Shown: positions 22,331 through 34,761 of the stretch, piece by piece
How the letters are laid out: each line of letters starts with the position of its first letter
Numbering within the stretch: the stretch's first letter is position 1
Source of the DNA: Clavelina lepadiformis
Lineage: Eukaryota; Chordata; Ascidiacea; Aplousobranchia; Clavelinidae
Length of the DNA: 64,000 nucleotides
NCBI RefSeq assembly: GCF_947623445.1
Contig: NC_135245.1
Span: 3,851,501-3,915,500 of the forward strand
Direction of reading: 5' to 3'
The notes under the pieces: generated by a model
Seen by the model: only the letters and a program-made list of their open reading frames with translations
Databases searched by the model: none
What the model was told of the DNA's origin: nothing
Made by a program: the position numbers and the translations under genes

Positions 22331-23735
22331 TCTCGGCATTTAAAAACCAATCATGTGTTATATGAAGCCATAACCGAGACACGAAAACGAAAATAGGCGT
22401 GGGCAACCTGCAACCTTAGACGAAGCTACGCTATAATGTCATGTCTTTAGTCACAGCTCATATAAACAGTGACGCAATACATGATTCCCCTGTGCACAGT
22501 GCTCACACGTTTAACATCACGTACTGAAAACAAAAGCTGCAAAGGCTGCAAAGGCTGCAAACACTGCGACGAAAGCAGTTTAATAGTATGGATTTTTGTA
22601 ACAATCTTACACTGATAATCTGATAAACATTAATGAATGTGCTACTACAGCATAAATCAGAGTCGTATCCAAGTCGTTAAACTCGAGTCGCAAGTCAAGT
22701 CATTTTACGTTAAGACTCAAGTCAAGTCGAATCGTTTGACTAATACGACTCGAGTCAGGTAAGGTCAATTGATATCTGAAGTTAAGCTGATATCTGAAGT
22801 TATAGCGAGAAATGATTATCGAGAAATATAACAATAATGACTACTCTTTGTCCTTCCGTACCACAGTCATAGGCTGGAACATTCGCCACTTTCCGCTTAC
22901 CAGGGTTGAGCAGAATTAAGCAGGGAGCATTTTAAACTGAGTTGACACACAAACAAGTTGTGACAATAATTGTCTACTTCCCGAAATTCACCTTTGAAAC
23001 TTGCGCGTGATGTGTTTATTGTGGATATGTTTAAGTTTACATAAATACATTTAGTTCATGCATTGTACGGCCAATGCACCTCCAGATCGGGACATTTTGG
23101 ACTTATTATGCGGGTGGGATTTTAAAGGGAAATCGAGTGAGTTATCGTCGCTGCAGTCCATAACCTTAGTACCTTTTCGTTTATATACAACCGAGACGTC
23201 ATGAGCAAATTATTTTCTATATTCTTCAAATAGACTTATAGATATGTAGCATACTTACTTGTGCAATGCCATCAAACCCATCATACAGTTATACAAGTGC
23301 AAACCAATTGTCACAATCACGTTTATCTAATAGTATTTAATCCATAAGTTATGCAGACTTTTCCAATTATTTACGGATTAAAATCTTTTTTATTAACATT
23401 CATTTGTAAAATTGTTCATTGACACGATGAGCTTTGTGCTCTTAATAAGTCGAAAACCTATTGACCCTCGATGCATGATCTACTCATTCTAGTGTATGCT
23501 CCATAGATTAACAAAATCAGCAGCAAACCAATTATGAATATTAATGTCATCAACTTCAGAATATATAGCTTCCCTGAATTGCCCATGGTAAGGTTTTTAT
23601 TGATATTTTCAATCCTTCATGTATATGTATAATGCACTTGTTGCATTTCGATATATTTGCGTTCTCGACTTTGTCAGTATTGCTTGGGGAAAGAAATTTA
23701 AATTTGTAAATATTGTTACTTATGAAATGTTCCAG
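22330..23735. repeat. Right arm of the large interrupted inverted repeat
   Basis: Holds blocks C (22330-22800, including R1 copy 4 at 22335-22625), B (22843-23175) and A (23375-23735) in mirrored order relative to 16240-20925, with only about 45 and 200 bases between them. It is therefore the compact, perhaps ancestral, arm. It ends about 70 bases upstream of the first surviving exon of the plus-strand P450. A short GGCTGCAAA triplication occurs at about 22535. Confidence 0.75.
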
Positions 23736-23803
23736 TGTTCCAGTTGTGGCAGCACTCCCATAAAAACACGTTGTTGATATATTAAGCTTTTGATTTTTGG
23801 CAG

Positions 23804-24808
23804 AATGATCAACTTTTGTTTTACGTCCGAGATTTGTTCATAGCTGGCACAGAAACAACATCTACCACATTAAGATGGGCACTTCTTTGCCTGCTGCACT
23901 ATCCACAAACTCAACAAAAAATTCGGGAGGAAATAAATGAAGTTATAGGTCAATAAACGCTAATGTGCATCTGCATTTCATATATCCTCCATATCCTATA
24001 TCTTGCTTTGCGTTTTTAAATAGTTTGAGGAAATTGTCAGTTATTCAAATTAAATGTTGTTTGGTTTACATATGTTTGCCATTGTTTTAAAGTTTAATTT
24101 TCCTTCAAATAAACTTACCAGGATCCAGTGGAATAGTTCATATGTCACACAAGCCAGACATGCACTACACCAGCGCCTTTATACACGAATTGATGAGATT
24201 TCGTACGTTTGTGCCGCTGGGCCTTTTTCATAAGACAAACGAAGAAGCTGATTTAAATGGATACACCATACCAAAGGACGTAATGGTACGTGGTAGAGAT
24301 TACATTATAACATTTTTGAATTTCTGTTGGACGTAATATTTTGTGCGTTACCTCGCATTGCATAGTCTATTCACTCTATTGCATTGCAATGCGAGGTAAT
24401 TGCATACATATTTACGATGCCAAAAGGCGACTTGGTACTTAGGACAAGTTTTCCAGTCGTTTTCCGGCAATCTAAACCGTTTGTTTATAGGTTGTAACTA
24501 ATTTGTGGGCACTGCACAATGACCCAAATGTTTGGGAGGAGCCGGATCAGTTTAGACCAGAACGCTTCCTTGACACTGACGAGAAGTTTGTCCTTTCGAA
24601 CCAAGTGATACCGTTTTCACTCGGTTCACGTCGCTGCATGGGCGAACAACTTGCTAAAATGGAAGTCTTCATCTTCTTGGTTTCCATGGTGCAAAAATTC
24701 GAAATCTTGCCTGACCCCGAAGCAGAGAAACTTCCTGAAATAAATGAAGGCATAAACGGAACTGCATTTGCTCCTTATCCTTACCGCATTGTTGCTAAAG
24801 AACTTTAG
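23804..24808 (+). CDS. CYP2-clan cytochrome P450, 3' half only (last three exons)
   Basis: Catalytic half of a microsomal P450. Exons 23804-23948, 24122-24285 and 24491-24808 have GT-AG borders and matching phases. The first carries the I-helix oxygen-binding motif AGTETTS. The second has the K-helix ExxR as HELMRF and then a [15 protein letters not shown] stretch. The last has the PERF motif in FRPERF and the heme-binding signature [13 protein letters not shown] with the cysteine ligand, and ends AKEL at a stop at 24808. No signature residue is missing and no frameshift is visible. However, no N-terminal exons exist on the plus strand upstream; instead the inverted-repeat arm begins about 70 bases away. 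An intact half-gene like this is either a recent pseudogene or is joined to its 5' half in another arrangement. Confidence 0.9.
24348..24399. repeat. 15-bp perfect hairpin in a P450 intron
   Basis: TTACCTCGCATTGCA (24348-24362) and TGCAATGCGAGGTAA (24385-24399) are exact reverse complements with a 22-base loop, inside the last P450 intron. Confidence 0.8.
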
Positions 24809-24809
24809 G

Positions 24810-26590
24810 TCCTTGTCACAAGAAGAGATAAAGTTACTGTAATGTTTTTTAACTTGTAAATACAGCACTTAGTATAAAGCTTGATAACAATTAAAAATCA
24901 ATTTGTAAATAATTATAAGTAATCGTGTATATGCTTGGCAAAGCTTAACATAAGCGCAATTTACTTTCTTGCTATACGTCGTATGTATAGTAGCCTATAC
25001 GACAAGACAAAGTCGTTTTATTGTAATTCAAAATGCTTCAAAACATTTAAATATTTCTGTCGATGCTCAAAAGTAACTACTGAATAGTGTTGCATTAAAT
25101 GCTGTGAAAATACATTCATCTTGTGTGGTAAAACGTGCAAGACTTTTAACGGCCACGTTAAAGACTGTCTGGGAAAAAGAATTCATGTTATAAATTTGTT
25201 TTAAAAAATCAAATGAAAAGATATTAAAATTCATTCTTACCAACATTTTTGCTACTGTGTTGCCTTTTCTAACATTGGTGTTAGCATCAATGTTAATGAC
25301 AAATGAGCTTCAAGTCCTGGAAAATGCACGTAAACATTTCACAGGCATTGTTTAAATTGCTTATTAAGCCTCAGCATCACTATTTTTAATAAAAATTATC
25401 TATTACCAACTCATATATGCATTCCGACAAACGCCAGGGAAGTCCTAAGTGAAAAACCATTCAAAATTCATCAGGTTGTAGCCTGCTGCAGGAGTACGCT
25501 TATATGTAGCCTATAAGTCTACATTAAACGAATGAAGTTAAATGAACCATATGATTATTGTGCGATATCATGAGACGAGGTTAAAAGTTGCTTAATAAGG
25601 ATAGCCTAGTTAGATTTAGATAAAAAATTTAAACTTAAATAAGCCTTGGTACGGTACCGTAGGTACCGGGATATATCAGTAGCCGATCACATTAACTAGA
25701 TCATACGACTATTTTTTTAAGATAGAATTTTTCTGGAAAAATTGCATATACGGTATCTAAACGAAGTATTGTAGCGATGGACCTCGCTTGCCACTTTATA
25801 ATATTCAAAGAGTTGCGGCCGACCTGCACCTCGGTAGTTATTATCAACGGCCGAGAAGCCTATATAGGCCTACACTAATAAGCTTTGTATACTTGCGTTT
25901 GTGGTGTTTTCTTAATGTGACAGCGGCAAGCGAGACGCTAAAATATAAACAAACTTCAACAGTTTACAGTTTTTCAACATTGAAAAAGCTAACAAAAAGT
26001 CTCAAGTTTTGTACAATATAGGCAAAACAGCCAGTTGTCGTCAAACAGTGTCACGTGACTGTAATTTTAATTCAAGTGTTTTAAACGCAAAAGGTCTACT
26101 GAGATTCTTTTTTCTCTGACGACTTTTTGGCTCCATTAGTTGTTCTTATTTCTCCATTTTTGAGAGAGCTGTAGGTAGGACGATATTTTGACTTTGAAAG
26201 CTTAAAATTGTGGCGTCATTTCTGCATCCTTAACGTTGAGTTCTTCGAGCTAGGCTGTGCCTTTTTTCAAAGATTACTACGAAATCTTATGAGGCTAAAC
26301 CGTGTTAACCCAGTATAATCATTTTATAATAAAATAAAAAAGCAAGATATAGGATGGTACTCCAAGGATATCTTATATTTTTAATTTCTTTGCATAATCT
26401 TTGCAAGCTTGTAGGCTATCTCTAGTACAAGTTTTGTATCTCTTAGTAAACGTGATGAAGTAAGCTGATGCTTGCGAAAGCTGGTTCACAGAAATTAAAA
26501 ATTAAAGTTAACCCTCGAACGCCATCTTATATCCTGCTTTGTTATTTTACCATATATACTAATATTAATCTTATTTATCTTTACTTTGTT
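24810..26590. other. Intergenic, nothing recognised
   Basis: 3' flank of the P450 and upstream flank of DRAP1. Includes a short GGTACGGTACCGTAGGTACC palindromic patch near 25650. No gene or clear mobile element. Confidence 0.4.
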
Positions 26591-26594
26591 TTAG

Positions 26595-26656
26595 GACTCC
26601 GAAAACAGTATAATTTCACTTTTGAAGAGGATTTCGCCGGAAGTTGATAACACAGG
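26595..26656 (+). other. Possible non-coding 5' exon of DRAP1
   Basis: A 62-base segment preceded by TTTTAG and followed by GTTAGT, 2 kb upstream of the DRAP1 start codon, in a stretch otherwise without exons. It is placed as a candidate 5' untranslated exon on splice signals alone. It could equally be chance. Confidence 0.2.
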
Positions 26657-28614
26657 TTAGTGGTTTTTATGATGTCACTTCTTTTTTCTCTTGTTGTGGA
26701 CTTTCATAAAGGCTACACAGGCTGCAGACCATAGGCTAGAGCTAGACCTGCAGGTTATGGGCTAGTTAATTAGAGTGGTAAACCCAGATTGTTTTTCTTG
26801 TGTAGGCCTTGACGGAGCTAGGCAATGCTTCAAATAGTTAGAAGGCAGTTTAGTGTAGGCTAGGATCCATGGCGGTTTTATACAGTTATAATACGTAATA
26901 TAAGCTATTGGCTTAGGTCTACAGTTTAAGCCTTATTAAAGTGTTACCGTACCGTTGTTTGCCGGTCGTATCACAAGATTACTATCACTGAAATTTTTAC
27001 TGTACTTTTATTTTCGTTCAAATTGCTTGAAGTTTTTATGTCAGCTTTTCAAAACTTGCGTAGTGCTGGGTAGTAGCCTATGACGCCTGCACCTTTGCAC
27101 CGGACTGTAGAGTATGGCTGCAGTTTTCGTGTGCAGAAGCAAAATGCCTGTGTGCACTGCCACTTGTCGTCCATGGTTGCCCAGCGTTGGTGCAGGCAAG
27201 GTGCGGCCCTAAACGATCAAAATTTGGGAAAAAGTCAGTGTTTCCCGTTTTATTTTTTTTAGAGTTACGAAGGTGTGCAATGCCGTTTTAGAAAATAATC
27301 TCGGGAGTGCTCTTGTCATACTCTGCAGTCTGGTCACTGTACGCATACACATATTCATTTACATGAATTTTATTCATTACAAGAGTTGAGGCTTCAATGC
27401 ATGCTAGGCTATCAGGCCAACTTGTGTGTTTGAGCATGCAATTTCTTGTCGAAATCTGTCATACTTTCAAGTTGCTTTGACTGAAAAGTACAGCAGCCTA
27501 TTTGTCCTATAACAGCAGCGTTCAAACAACCATTTTTTTGTATTTATTATAAATCAGAAGGTTGAGTAAAATATTTAGTGTGCATATTGTTGAATTTCAT
27601 GCGTGCAACTACCACACTTTCCACTATGGGAACTGGGCCACTCTGCCATTGGGAAATCAGTGATAGTCTACCAAAAATATCTCATGCAAAATGAGTGTTC
27701 CTAGCATGTATTTGTAGTACACACTTTAAATTCGAATCATGATGTTTTATGAATAAATGCACATTTATTTAAGATACAGCATGTCCATATCAGATCGGTT
27801 CGTTAGATTTTGTTTAAAATCAAAAGGTCATAGTTTAAAAACGGTAAATAGAGCATTTTATGTTGTATGCATTTTTAAAGAGCAGTTTTTGCGCTTGTTC
27901 GTGAGTTCAGTGAACGGTTTCCTAACATTAAATGGAGTTGTGGTCTCACTTGAAAAGTTTGCAAAATTGCAAATTAGTCTATGATGAAGACCATTAATCC
28001 AGACATTACGTCTTTGATCCTTGTTGTCCAGTAATATTTCTTCGGAAATGCCAAATTTTCCAATTCGTTTTAAGACTAGTCTGAAAAATCAGCATTGCTT
28101 AGCTTAATTACCTTTTATCATACAATTTACATAACTACCAAAATTAATGATTAGCAAAACTTATCTCCAATAAACTAATTTGGTGAACATTGGCAATCAA
28201 GTAAGTGCGTTAATTGCCATCTAAAACTTTTTATTTAAAAGCAATCCATGATTGAAGTTGCAACTTTGTCATGTAAACTCTTTTAACTGCCAATTAATTT
28301 ATCAATAACATTATGTAATAGTTTAGCTTAGTGTTTAGTTTCGTTGATTCATTGCAGAATTTTTCATTATAAGCTGATAGTCTAATTTTATATAATGCAA
28401 AACTAATCTTTTTAGTACTAATATATATACATATTTAAACATTTTTAGATGTGATTTCAGCGCTCAGAAAAATTAAATAACCATCTGTGTTTAATGAAAA
28501 CTTAATTGCAAACCAGTTTATATCACAAATCTATACTGATGGTTGTTGGTACATAAAGTGGTTGCAAACATTTCGAGCTCCAGTATAAAGAAGACTAAAG
28601 TTAAATAAAAAACA

Positions 28615-31600
28615 ATGCCTTCAAAAAAGAAAAAATACAATGCAAGATTTCCACCAGTAAGTTCTATCATATATATATCATATAATGATAATTCTTTATG
28701 TGAAATATAAAATATATGTGATACTTATTCTTTGTTATTTGGCAAATATATTTTTATGTAAATTGTTTTTTAAATGTCTTACCATAACTTGCAATAACTG
28801 AAAAAGCTAGATTGCAATGAATGAGTTGTAATGTGTTTTTAAAACTCATCATTGATATGATATGAACACACATTTATAATGATAATAAACATTTACCTAA
28901 ACATTGGATCTTTGCATTCATAAGTTACAACTGGGTTGGCAATTCTGCACTGTAAGTTAATTTAAAAAGTGAGATAAAACCAGGGTCGGCTTCCACAATC
29001 TTACGCCAGAAATATATTTCGGTGATATTTTTTTGCTTTACCCTAACATTAACCGTACAACGCTGAAGGTAACCATTTCCACAGCCCTTGAACTTCACTC
29101 CACACTGACCAAACACAACCAACAAAAAATAGTATGGCTTGCTATGTTCACTCTTCAATCTGTTGCCTGTAAAATTGAAGTCAAAGGCATTGTTATGGGA
29201 GATAAACATTTCGTATCCTTAGCGAACATCCCAATGCGCTATGCTATCTTGGACGTGACCCTGACCATTAAACAATCAGAACCATATAAAAGATTGATTG
29301 ACAGTATTATTTAGATATCTTTAGGCGAAGGAAGAACCAAACATGTTAAAACCAACATTTCTAAAGCCTATAAAATAGTGGGTTTGAATTTATTGTGTGG
29401 AATTTTTGAACTTTCTGCACATTACCTGTTATAAATCACAGATGGGTATATGTTTCCAAGATACAAAGTGTAATTGTAAATTTTTGTTAGTTGGTTTTTG
29501 GGATTCAGGGTTGGTTTATTTATCCATAGTGCTCCTAATGGATAAAGGGATAAAATTTCTGGGGGATTGGTTCTTTTTTAATGTGTTGAAAATTGTGGTA
29601 ATGTTAATGAGTATTCCTCATCTACATCATCCTGATTTAAAGGCAAGATGTCATCTACAAAGACGGGTTTATAGGAAAATCACTTGCGACATTGTGAAGG
29701 CTGAGACCTAGCACCCAGGGAAATTACTTTCCCAAGGCTAATTCCACCAGTTTTTGTTAAGAATTTTTTGTTGCATTTTAAAATTGTGTTCATTCATGTA
29801 TGTGTTCAAGTCGCGTTCCTGACATTCAGTTCATTTTGGTTAGTTTATAAAGACACAAACAAAACAAGAAGATTGCTATTAACATAATATTTTGCTGAGT
29901 AGTGGTGACCAAAATGTTAAATGCGGTCTTATGAATGGTTTCTCGACTGATCACGGAACGTTTCTGACTTGAAACTTTTGAGGATCTGTGTTATGCAAAT
30001 GCCTTTAATTTCCTGTTTCTTTTAATCAAACTTTGATCCACAAGTATTGTTCAAATAAGAATATGATAATGCACCTCAATTGCAATATTCTTTTTTAACA
30101 TAACTAATGGGCAATTGTTGCTGTGATGATCAAGTTTATGTGTTCAATATATGTACCGGTATCTCGATTATTTATTTTATTTTTACGATACATTATATTA
30201 TTTTTATTTTCTGTTAAACCAGGCACGCATTAAAAAGATCATGCAAACAGATGATGAAATAGGAAAAGTTGCTGCCGCAGTCCCTGTGCTGATTTGTATC
30301 CTTCATTTGTTGTTACATAATCATGTATTAATATTAAATTGTCTTGAGTTGTAAAGTTTTAAATAGAATATATATGAAACAGGTTGTTCATCTGGCTTGG
30401 CTCAATATTATTAGGCTATGCTTTGGTGAGCATATTGTGTTTTGGTTTTTTGACTGGAAATTGCTTTAGTCATTTGATATAGCCAGTACTGTAAAAACTG
30501 TTACCCATATACCATATAACAAAAAGATGGTTTATATCAGTTATTGTCAGGTTTTGTGCATTCCTTAACAATTAACGATAATTAGCGAAATGTCTTGAAA
30601 TGTTTCTCTCTTCTATACTGAGTCATGCAGGAGAAGTGACCAAAGCAAAAAGGGCTAAGACAATGTCGACTTCACATTTGTAAGTATGGACCACTCTTCT
30701 GCTGCAGTCCAGAGCTGGCACATTTATAATATCATAACTATTGTCAAATAGAAAAGAGTGTATAATGAATGAGAGCATGTTTGACTTCCTGAAGGATGTT
30801 GTCGCATCAGTGCCTGACAGACAAAACGAAGAAGAACCAAGTACAAGTGCTTTATCTTCAATGGAAGAACAGAGAAGATCCACCAGAAAAAGGTGATATG
30901 ATGGTTTTACTAACATATGTATGCGCTTTTTTAGTGTAGTGTATGCACCTTAAATCGAGTTCAAGATAGACCAAAAGTTTGCTCTGTTGAACTTTACTTT
31001 TTTCCATTAATTTCAGCTTGAAATGTTACAATTTACCACCCTGTACAATGATAAACTTGTTCAAATTTAGATAACTGTTATATTTTCGGCATTTATGAAA
31101 TAGTATTTTGAATTGTATAAATCATACTAACACACACATTGTGTGTCTGCAAAATTCCACCAAACATTTCTATCTGTTAATGCAGTACAAAGCTGTATTG
31201 ATACAATAGATCGATATACCTTTATTGTATTGATTTCGTGGTATTTTATTTGTGAATTTAAATGTTGGAATAGGTTTTGAGAGTGCCACTTTAGGGACAC
31301 TAACTATAGAATATTAAGAATATCCATAACTTTACTATAGTATATATTTGATTTGTTCGTATTGGGTGTTATTTGAGGTTTGAACATCATTTTAATGGGG
31401 TTTTTGATCACTAATGTTGTACACTTGCGATCAATAGTGTTTTGCACATAGTTTGGTAGCACTATGTTGTTTTAAGGATCATAAACACACTTCCATGGTG
31501 TTGTCACAATGATGACCATATGAAAAACATGAGTATCATAACATGCTTTGAAAAGCCAAATTCTTAAGTGCAACATCTAACAGCTTCATGCATTATACTT

Positions 31601-33994
31601 ATATATGAACAAGAAGTAGTCTTTCAAATCCTTTGCAGCACCACAGTATTCGTACAGAAAACTGCTACAGCTCTTGAGTTATAACACATTGCTGAAAAAT
31701 GCATACCTTTACTTTCAGGAATGCGAAAACGTCAAAGAAAAGATTTAAATTGGGGAAACGACCTCACAGGGATAACGAAGAAGAGGAGGAAGAAGAGGTT
31801 GGTCTCATTTCTTTAAAGCTTCTTTTTAATTTCTAGCTTTCATTCTGTTTGTTATAAACAAGTTTTATTTAATGCCTAATGCTTATTTTTTGATAAACTT
31901 TTTTTTATCTCAACTTACTTTAACTCAAGTAAGAGCGTTTGATGTGATAGCAGTTAAGTCCAACAACAAGCCCATTGTTCTATCCCATCACTGGTGAATA
32001 TTAGTATCTAATTAATTGGATCTTTAATGTATAAGTCGTATAGTGCACGGATATTTTTTTCGCTTGACTGAAAATGAAATAACATCTTTTGCACATCTGT
32101 TCAGTTTGCAGTAACAGTAATTAAGAATGCCAAGGTGATTGTGGTCGTTTGAAAACCTGACTACCTATATTTTATATTTTATTCTTGATAGTGGAGTTAT
32201 CCAAGCTATGTCATAAGAATCCTGGCTATACAATTTCTTCAATTTGGTTCAAAACATATTGACAATTAGAACTTTCCTGCTGTTATCTCTCATTTAGTGA
32301 CAGCCTATTATTTCACTGCTGGTGTGTTTATGCATTCCTGGGAAACCAAATGACAATGCCTTGGCATACAAGCATTTGTAAATATTTAGAACCCAGAATC
32401 AGAAGAGTCAGATCTAGAATCAAGGGACAGCAGCAATGGCTTGTGTCCATCTTTCTCATCGCCAGCGTACTCAAATTCTCAGTTGCACCATCAGCAGTCA
32501 CTGCCAAGCACAAGGTATGTGTTTATTTCACCAGGGTTGTCTAGAGTCATTGGTAAATATTGTTATTCAACATATGCAGCTACTACTAGTGCATTACAAA
32601 AAAGTGTATGCCTAAAAACTATCGAATTATAACCTTTATTAAGTAACCTTGGAGATCGTATTATAATATTATTATGTTATACCTGCTGCCTTCGGATCTG
32701 CTGTGGGCTAAACTGCAGTCCATACCTCCCTTAAAGTTAACATTAATTCCACACAGCAAAATTATGCAAAGATTTTTAAACCCATTCAGTGCCAACATGG
32801 GCTGTATACTTACCGGGCTGTATGGGCTGTATACTACTATAATATCAAATAGTTACACATTAGTAAAGTGCACATTTGCTGCCGGTATACCCACATGTAA
32901 CGATAGTGATGTGAATGTATTGTCGCATCGTTATAAATGCAGGCTGGTCTTCAGCATTGTATTGTTGTTGATTACGTCATTTTTTAATCGATTTGCACTT
33001 CAGTTTTAAACCAAATTGTTCGTTTATTCCACTAATTTCTTCTCTTATATCTGTGGTGTGTAAGTTTGGTGATTTAGTTTATCAGCTTACTGAGGTTTTT
33101 TTTAGTTCCAATGTTCCTCCTGAAAACAAAGCATCCTTCCATATCCCACTGGATGATCTGATATCCGTGGAGAAAGTTCCTCTACTGAAGAGTGAGGATG
33201 ATACTCTGCACATCGCGACCACTGACTCTGCTGATGAGGAGAAACCTGCTCATGAAAACCATCTTCAAACCATGCACTCACTGACCTCTTTTGAAGGAGA
33301 TTCGTTTGTCACCAATGGTGAACCAGAAGCACAACATCCGATGGACTTATCCAAAGATTCACAACCACCATCACAGAGGAATGAGGTGCATGGCAACCAC
33401 CTCTCAACAACTGGTAAATTAGTAAAACAAACAACCGTTAAATGCGGCCCCCCAGGAACTGCTAAACCTACGTCACAAGGTTCTAATCAACCTGTTATCA
33501 ATCCGGTAGCACACGTTCCCATGGTGGGTACGCCACCCATCATTCCATCACCATTAAACATGACCCATTTATACAGCCCAGTGTCTCTTCTCACACCACC
33601 TATTGTTGGCGTACCTGGCACTACCAGAGACTTATCTTCAAGCATACCACAAGGTGGCATGTTATCATTTCTTTACAGTGCTTACCCCGGGGATGTTCCT
33701 GTGCCTGGTTTTCCTCCCGACCTGCATCCAAAATCCAGGAAAATTGCCGGTACAGAATCGCGTACCAGTGATGCCCCTTGCAGCCCAGGGAAGCAACAGT
33801 CATCAAACTCTAACATTTTATACCCATACAATCCTGTTGCAGAACACTACAAAAGAATAGCGACATCGTCCATGTCTCATCCCTATTTGCCCAAGGTTGT
33901 ACCCAACACACCTTTAGTCCTTACGCCCAACACGGTACCAAATCAAGTTTCTGTGCCCTCGAGATTAGACGATGATGAAGATTATGATGCTTAA
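28615..33994 (+). CDS. DRAP1: DR1-associated protein 1 (NC2 alpha)
   Basis: Alpha subunit of negative cofactor 2. With DR1 (NC2 beta) it forms a histone-fold dimer that binds TBP on DNA and represses or redirects RNA polymerase II initiation in the nucleus. Exons seen: 28615-28656, 30223-30295, 30631-30679, 30752-30892, 31719-31797, 32390-32514 and 33106-33994. The start MPSKKKKYNARFPP, then ARIKKIMQTDDEIGKVAAAV, AKTMSTSHL and FDFLKDVVASVPD are diagnostic of the family. A Lys/Arg-rich then Glu-rich linker follows, and the acidic end LDDDEDYDA resembles the family's conserved tail. The last exon (296 codons) makes a Pro/Ser-rich tail, so the protein would be near 480 residues against about 205 in human. 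Oddity: the exon for the second half of histone-fold helix 2 is not found between 30296 and 30630. Joining exon 2 directly to the exon at 30631 creates a stop. Confidence 0.93.
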
Positions 33995-34759
33995 GCATTG
34001 GAAACCTCTTTTTATGCAATCGATGTTGCATGGATGCTGTGTGCTGGTGTTTGGAATACAAGGATAGTTTTAGATCGTTTTTGCCCATGCTGGTTATTAT
34101 CAGTATTTTATTGTTGTTGCAGTTAATGAAATGTCCTTTTTTGTAATTTTATGAGCACATGTATTAACCTGCTGTGTTTTTGCAAGCCTATTCGCAGTTA
34201 TATTAAAAATGTCCGTCATTTTCTTATGGTGAGTCGTGCTGTTCATTGAATTACGTTTTGGAGAGTAATTTTTTATCTAGTTTTATAAGGTTTGGTTCAA
34301 TGCTTCTCAATCCCATGGTCACGATCCAAGCAAGATAGTTTTAGTGAACCGAGAACCCGTTTGCAAACGAGTTACAAAAAGTAATGACCTAACTTATTTT
34401 TTTTAATTTAGAGGATAGATAAGAAATGGAAATCGTAAAAATCTATACCTGATTAGCCTGCTGTTAATATACACTATACATTGGCAGCTATTGCACTGTA
34501 AATATGAACATACTTATAAACATACACTTCATTTTAAAGCGCTTTTTGATCCGAAATTTCTGCACTTCGTACACTTTGGGCATGGTGACAATTACGGGAA
34601 TTTTAGATCGAGCAGATTTTAAACCCTTCCTTCGCGATATTGAATACGCCATAGGTGAAATTAACCTATTGCATACATTTTGGAGCCAAATGTATCTATC
34701 TATCATACAGCGAGTTATCGAAAACGGCTTTCAAATTGCTGATGTCTTAATCGTCCATA
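33995..34759. other. DRAP1 3' flank, nothing else recognised
   Basis: Probable 3' untranslated region and intergenic sequence. The 96-codon open frame at 34504 shows no protein motif and is regarded as chance. Confidence 0.35.
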
Positions 34760-34761
34760 TA

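Noticed and set aside
29033..29314. 93-codon plus-strand frame in the first DRAP1 intron
   Set aside because: An overlapping minus-strand frame of similar length exists, no motif is recognised, and no splice signals connect it to DRAP1.
30298..30354. Read-through after exon 2 as the missing DRAP1 helix (ends in CLEL)
   Set aside because: The text resembles the helix only in a few leucines and hits a stop. It lacks the conserved residues, so it is treated as intron.
32993..33105. The first part of the 333-codon frame as a longer DRAP1 exon start
   Set aside because: A strong pyrimidine-tract acceptor (TTTTTTTTAG) precedes 33106 and joins in phase with the exon ending at 32514. The upstream part is intronic.
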